A stretch of 64,000 bases of DNA from Photobacterium angustum (lineage in GTDB: Bacteria; Pseudomonadota; Gammaproteobacteria; Enterobacterales; Vibrionaceae). This document shows, in pieces, positions 60,272-64,000 of the stretch. The stretch spans positions 2,108,001 through 2,172,000 of the forward strand of contig NZ_MSCJ01000001.1 in the NCBI RefSeq assembly GCF_002954615.1. The letters run 5' to 3'. The notes under the pieces were generated by a model. The model searched no databases and was not told the origin of the DNA. It was given only the letters and a program-made list of their open reading frames with translations. Position numbers and translations under genes: made by a program. The stretch's first letter is position 1. Every line of letters begins with the position of its first letter.

Positions 60272-60886
60272 TCACACTAGCCAGAGTACACGACAAGCAA
60301 GCCCAATAAGCACAACACCTGATAAACGATCAATCAATACTGCACGGGATCTTAACGTTTGTAACACTCGAGGATATGATAAGACACAAGCGACTAAGGT
60401 GTACCATAATCCATCGACTAATAGTGGTGTCGCTACAATAACAATTTTACTTCCAGTTTCTGTTCCCAACGCAACGAATTGACTAAATAGAGCCAAAAAA
60501 TATAACGCTAACTTAGGGTTTAATAATGAGATCATTAAACCATCTCTTGCCGCATGAAGTAGTGATGAAGGCTTTCCTGCTGCGAGTTTTTCTGCAACGC
60601 CGCCTTTAGATCGCAACGCATTTACGCCAAGGTAGGCTAAATAGCCAGCTCCAGCATAACTAATCATGTTAAAGACTGTTGGTGATTGCTTTAAAACAAC
60701 CGCAAGCCCTAATAATGTTAATAATGCGTATAAACCTACCCCACAAGCATGAGACCAAGCCGTTACTAAGCCATGTTTACGCCCACCTGTTAAGCTATGT
60801 TTAGCAACAACAGCAAGACTAGGCCCTGGTGACATCGCCCCTAAAATACAAATTAATAATAATGATAGCCAAATGCTGATGGTCAT
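60272..60886 (-). CDS. LysE/RhtB-family amino acid exporter
   Basis: The 204-residue inner membrane protein has about six helices and the family N-terminus LLLICILGAMSPGPSLAVVAKHSLTGGRKHGLVTA in outline, then the AGAGYLAYLGVNALRS and SLLNPKLALYFLALFSQF motifs of RhtB-type exporters (threonine, homoserine and related). Substrate cannot be told. The LysR gene 133 bases upstream on the same strand may control it. Confidence 0.9.
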   Translation of the reverse strand: MTISIWLSLLLICILGAMSPGPSLAVVAKHSLTGGRKHGLVTAWSHACGVGLYALLTLLGLAVVLKQSPTVFNMISYAGAGYLAYLGVNALRSKGGVAEKLAAGKPSSLLHAARDGLMISLLNPKLALYFLALFSQFVALGTETGSKIVIVATPLLVDGLWYTLVACVLSYPRVLQTLRSRAVLIDRLSGVVLIGLACRVLWLV

Positions 60887-61019
60887 GATGTTCTCCTTAC
60901 ATTGGTAGAAAAAATACCAAGTAAGCGTTATAAGAAGAAATCAAAAGAAATCATTACAGTCATGATAAAAAATCATTACTTTCGGTGTCGTAAAAACATA
61001 TCACTGTTCATGGCTGATT

Positions 61020-61937
61020 CTATTGCCCCATTGAATACAAAGAGTTCTTCATTAACGTTAGTACATGCTCTCGCAACCATTGGTGGGATAATTCGTTGTT
61101 ATATTTAGGATGCCATAGCAACCAATACTGATTCAGTACACTTGGAAATGGTAATGGCTTATAAACAATATTATAGAAATCTTGCATCGTAACGGCTATG
61201 TGTTCAGGAATAACAAGAAACATTTCAGTACGAGAAACAATACTTAAAGCAGAGCCGAAAAATGGCACTGTTGTTTGAATATGTCGCCGACAACCTAAAG
61301 TACGTAATTCCACATCAACGAAACTGTCTTTGTCTCCGCCACCGTTAACAGAAACATGATTGTAGGCAACAAAATCTTTTACCGTTAAATCTAGCTTTGT
61401 ATTTGCTAATGGATGAGTCGCACTCATCACACATACCGCACGATCAGAGCCAATCTGTATACCTGATAAGCCGACAGGTATATTTGGAGCCATTGTCGAT
61501 ACTAATTGAATATCAAGATCGGCTAACTGGTCGGTATAACTTGGCGACCATAATTGATAGCTCACATCAAGCAAAGGTGCGTGTAATGCTAATAATTCAA
61601 CGATGTCAGGAAAGATATATTGCGCGACATAATCAGAAGATGACAAGACTATTTTTCCGCGCCAGTTATGCGGCAAGAATTGTTCTGGTTCAAACACCAA
61701 ATCGCAATCGGTTAGCACTGACGTAATTTTATTTTGTAATGATAGCGCGCGAGGGGTCGGTAATAACCGGTTTCCCTCACGCACAAACAGAGGATCAGAA
61801 AAAATTTCACGCAACTGTGTCAGTTGCCGACTTACTGCTGACTGCGTAATGTGCAAACGCTCAGCCGTACGTGTTACATGACACTCATCCAGTAAGACAT
61901 GCAATGTTCTAAGTAAGTTTAAATTCGGTACTGACAC
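61020..61937 (-). CDS. LysR-family transcriptional regulator
   Basis: The 305-residue protein starts at GTG 61937 (MSVPNLNLLRTLHVLLDECHVTRTAERLHITQSAVSRQLTQLRE in outline), the NodD-like branch of LysR with FSDPLFVREGNRLLPTPRA. The effector domain follows. The gene begins 23 bases after the ybaK stop and lies upstream of the exporter gene on the same strand, so an exporter-control role is plausible but unproven. Confidence 0.9.
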   Translation of the reverse strand: MSVPNLNLLRTLHVLLDECHVTRTAERLHITQSAVSRQLTQLREIFSDPLFVREGNRLLPTPRALSLQNKITSVLTDCDLVFEPEQFLPHNWRGKIVLSSSDYVAQYIFPDIVELLALHAPLLDVSYQLWSPSYTDQLADLDIQLVSTMAPNIPVGLSGIQIGSDRAVCVMSATHPLANTKLDLTVKDFVAYNHVSVNGGGDKDSFVDVELRTLGCRRHIQTTVPFFGSALSIVSRTEMFLVIPEHIAVTMQDFYNIVYKPLPFPSVLNQYWLLWHPKYNNELSHQWLREHVLTLMKNSLYSMGQ

Positions 61938-61960
61938 GTGGTAACTCTCTATTCTTGTTA

Positions 61961-62440
61961 TTAGTCTTCCTTGCCAATCGGTGCAAATTTACCGCCAGTT
62001 AAGCTAACTAAATCTTTTGCCGCTAGTTCTATTTCTAAGCCGCGACGACCCGCACTAACACAAATAGTATCAAACGTTTCTGCGCTGCTATCAACAAAGG
62101 TTGGCAGCCGTTTTTTTTGTCCTAACGGGCTTATACCACCCACTATGTACCCTGTTACTTTTTCAGCAAGCTTTGGATCGGCCATTTCAGCCTTCTTACC
62201 GCCCGCAGCTTTAGCTGCTGCTTTTAAATCTAACATGCCAGATACAGGAACTACGGCAACCGCTAAATTTTTAGGATCGCCATTTAATGCAAATAGTAAG
62301 GTTTTAAATACGCGATTAGGATCTAGCCCTAAGACTTCTGCCGCTTCATGACCAAAATTATTATTGGCTGGATCATGTTCATATTGATGTACTTGATACG
62401 AAATTTTTTGTTTCTTTGCTAATTGAATCGCTGGAGTCAT
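61961..62440 (-). CDS. ybaK: Cys-tRNA(Pro)/Cys-tRNA(Cys) deacylase YbaK
   Basis: YbaK hydrolyses tRNA-Pro mischarged with cysteine, working with prolyl-tRNA synthetase. The 159-residue protein has [45 protein letters not shown], the catalytic Lys region [41 protein letters not shown] and [20 protein letters not shown], as in E. coli YbaK. It lies 2.9 kb from six tRNA-Pro genes. Confidence 0.94.
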   Translation of the reverse strand: MTPAIQLAKKQKISYQVHQYEHDPANNNFGHEAAEVLGLDPNRVFKTLLFALNGDPKNLAVAVVPVSGMLDLKAAAKAAGGKKAEMADPKLAEKVTGYIVGGISPLGQKKRLPTFVDSSAETFDTICVSAGRRGLEIELAAKDLVSLTGGKFAPIGKED

Positions 62441-62597
62441 TATTTTTCACTCTATTTATCATTCAAACAGCTGTGGTTAATTCCCCCCTATTGCTCAAAA
62501 GCAACTAAAGAAATTAAGAACATCTGTTTACCTGTAATGATTATATCGTGAGTTGACAGTTTTCGGCTATATCCATAAAAAGAAGGATTTTAAATAC

Positions 62598-62634
62598 AAA
62601 AAAGCGCATCGAATAAAAATATAAGATGCGCTTT
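62598..62634 (-). terminator. Terminator of ushA
   Basis: AAAGCGCATC and GATGCGCTTT pair over 10 bp with a 14-base loop; six A residues at its left give a U-run on the minus strand. It is 17 bases after the ushA stop. Confidence 0.9.
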
Positions 62635-62651
62635 CGAGCAATTAATATTGC

Positions 62652-64000
62652 TTATTTATAAACAATTTCACCTTTCGGCGCGAATTTGTTTACATCAATC
62701 GGTGAATTCGTTTCTAAGTATTGCTTTAATACTTCCGCGTCAACAAAACCTGTATTTACATGGCCTGCATGATCATTGATCTTCGGATAGCCGTCACCAC
62801 CTGCTGCGTTGTAGCTTGGTACAGTGAAACGGTAAGTCTTTTTCAGATCTAACGGCTTACCAGCAAACTTCACATCACTTACTTTGCCATTTTCAACAGT
62901 CATTGAAATACCGTAGAACTGCGCATAAGCACCAGAATCCGTCGGCTTAGTGGCAACAACATTTAAATAATCTAAAATTTCTTTCCCTGACATATCGGTG
63001 TACGTCACGATATTGCCAAAAGGTTGGACGGTTAGTACATCTTTATAAGTAATATCGCCGCCTTCAATTGAGTCACGAACACCACCAGAGTTCATTACAG
63101 CAAAGTCCGCTTTAGCACGTTGCATGTGTGACGCAGCAATAAGACGACCTAAGTTTGTTTGCTCAAATCGAACCACATTACGATCGCCTTCTAGCTTGCC
63201 ATTCGACTTGGCAATCTTAACGTTTAACTGCTCTTGTCCATGCTCTTGGTAAGGCTTAAGGAAGTTATATACTTCTTGGTTTTTTACAATTTCATCTTGA
63301 ATAAAGACACGCTTACTTGAGCCATCATCTAGTTTAACTTTTTTCTTCAAGTTAACTGGGATCAAATCGTAACTAACCAGTGACAGTTCACCGTTCTGAA
63401 ATTCAAAGTCAGCACGACCTACATACTTACCCCACTCGTGGGCTTGGACAATCCACGTACCATTTTGCTGATCAGGTACACACTCATCACCCGGTTTAAA
63501 ATCTTTCTTCGCAACATTTGGGCCTTCCATACAGACTGGCTCTTGCGAGTGACCACCGACGATCATATCGAGATCGCCATCATCTAAATAACGTGCAAGC
63601 GCTACATCACCCGGAGCATTAATACCACGATGACCATCTTCATAATGCCCCATGTGCGTTGCCGCAATGATCACATCAGGCTTTTCTGTTTTTTCTAGCT
63701 CAGCAATCACTTTTTTGGCTTCTGATTTTGGATCGCGAAACTCTACATTGCCGATAAATTCAGGATTACCAATTTTAGCGGTGTCTTCTGTCGTCAAACC
63801 GATGACTGCAATCTTGATCCCTTGCTTTTCAAAAATTTGGTAAGGCTGAAATAAACGCTCACCTGTTGTCTTATCGTAAATATTAGCCGACAACATTGGG
63901 AAATTCGCCCACTCTTCTTGCTTACGTAGCACATCTAATGGGTTATCAAATTCATGATTTCCTAATGCCATTGCATCATAGCCAAGCAGATTCATTCCTT
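62652..64000 (-). CDS. ushA: Periplasmic 5'-nucleotidase/UDP-sugar hydrolase UshA (N-terminus outside window)
   Basis: UshA hydrolyses nucleotides and UDP-sugars in the periplasm. The frame stays open to the window edge, and the Met at 63995 is internal: E. coli UshA has GMNLVGYDAM at this point, about 100 residues after its start. Present are AMALGNHEFDNP, IIAATHMGHY, VGGHSQEPVCM, VQAHEWGKYVG and the C-terminal substrate domain ending PKGEIVYK. The two Cys in CMEGPNVAKKDFKPGDEC match the UshA disulfide. Confidence 0.95.
   Translation of the reverse strand, partial: GMNLLGYDAMALGNHEFDNPLDVLRKQEEWANFPMLSANIYDKTTGERLFQPYQIFEKQGIKIAVIGLTTEDTAKIGNPEFIGNVEFRDPKSEAKKVIAELEKTEKPDVIIAATHMGHYEDGHRGINAPGDVALARYLDDGDLDMIVGGHSQEPVCMEGPNVAKKDFKPGDECVPDQQNGTWIVQAHEWGKYVGRADFEFQNGELSLVSYDLIPVNLKKKVKLDDGSSKRVFIQDEIVKNQEVYNFLKPYQEHGQEQLNVKIAKSNGKLEGDRNVVRFEQTNLGRLIAASHMQRAKADFAVMNSGGVRDSIEGGDITYKDVLTVQPFGNIVTYTDMSGKEILDYLNVVATKPTDSGAYAQFYGISMTVENGKVSDVKFAGKPLDLKKTYRFTVPSYNAAGGDGYPKINDHAGHVNTGFVDAEVLKQYLETNSPIDVNKFAPKGEIVYK

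Overview
The window looks like chromosomal DNA of a Vibrionaceae gammaproteobacterium, most likely Photobacterium. The pointers are an OmpK/Tsx-like outer membrane protein, a sodium-type PomA/PomB flagellar stator pair beside xseB-ispA-dxs, the order nrdR-ribD-ribE-ribBA-ribH-nusB-thiL-pgpA, AT-rich intergenic DNA, and a tandem tRNA-Pro(UGG) array. From memory, a highly repetitive tRNA-Pro cluster was described in P. phosphoreum; I could not check this. The species is not fixed by what I can see. No CRISPR array, insertion sequence, prophage or rRNA gene was seen.

Layout. 0-5 kb: end of a cyclophilin gene, an unknown small gene behind an RNA hairpin, ampG, ompK, panE and yajL. 5-12 kb: thiI and pomAB (minus strand), then xseB-ispA-dxs (plus strand). 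12-22 kb: a block lying between dxs and pgpA, which are near neighbours in E. coli: a large secreted protein with an EF-hand loop, a second-type lysyl-tRNA synthetase, cadC and cadBA (lysine decarboxylase acid response). 22-30 kb: the riboflavin/nusB/thiL/pgpA operon with nrdR and glyA. 30-38 kb: a YitT-like membrane protein, glnB, purL, mltF and tadA. 38-43 kb: a LysR regulator divergent from the formaldehyde-detoxification pair frmA-fghA, then an AbgT transporter. 43-49 kb: guaBA, xseA and a YfgJ zinc ribbon. 49-57 kb: an AlaX-like editing protein, a META-domain lipoprotein, ompA, a ToxR/TcpP-like membrane regulator with an overlapping small partner, cueR-copA with a CueR promoter, and a 24-residue membrane peptide right after copA. 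57-64 kb: a TraB/GumN protein, the tRNA-Pro array (six intact genes, three degenerate tRNA-like copies, two terminators), smrA, a LysE-type exporter, a LysR regulator, ybaK and the start-less end of ushA.

How the genes work together. PurR-type boxes precede glyA, purL and guaBA, so purine and one-carbon genes here probably share one repressor. CadC, CadB, CadA and the neighbouring LysRS form a lysine/acid-stress group similar to the E. coli cad-lysU region. CueR and CopA form a copper export circuit. YbaK (Cys-tRNA-Pro deacylase) and an AlaX-type editor sit within about 10 kb of the tRNA-Pro array. The least ordinary regions are the tRNA-Pro array with its conserved degenerate copies, the ToxR/TcpP-like pair next to ompA, and the small peptide behind copA.
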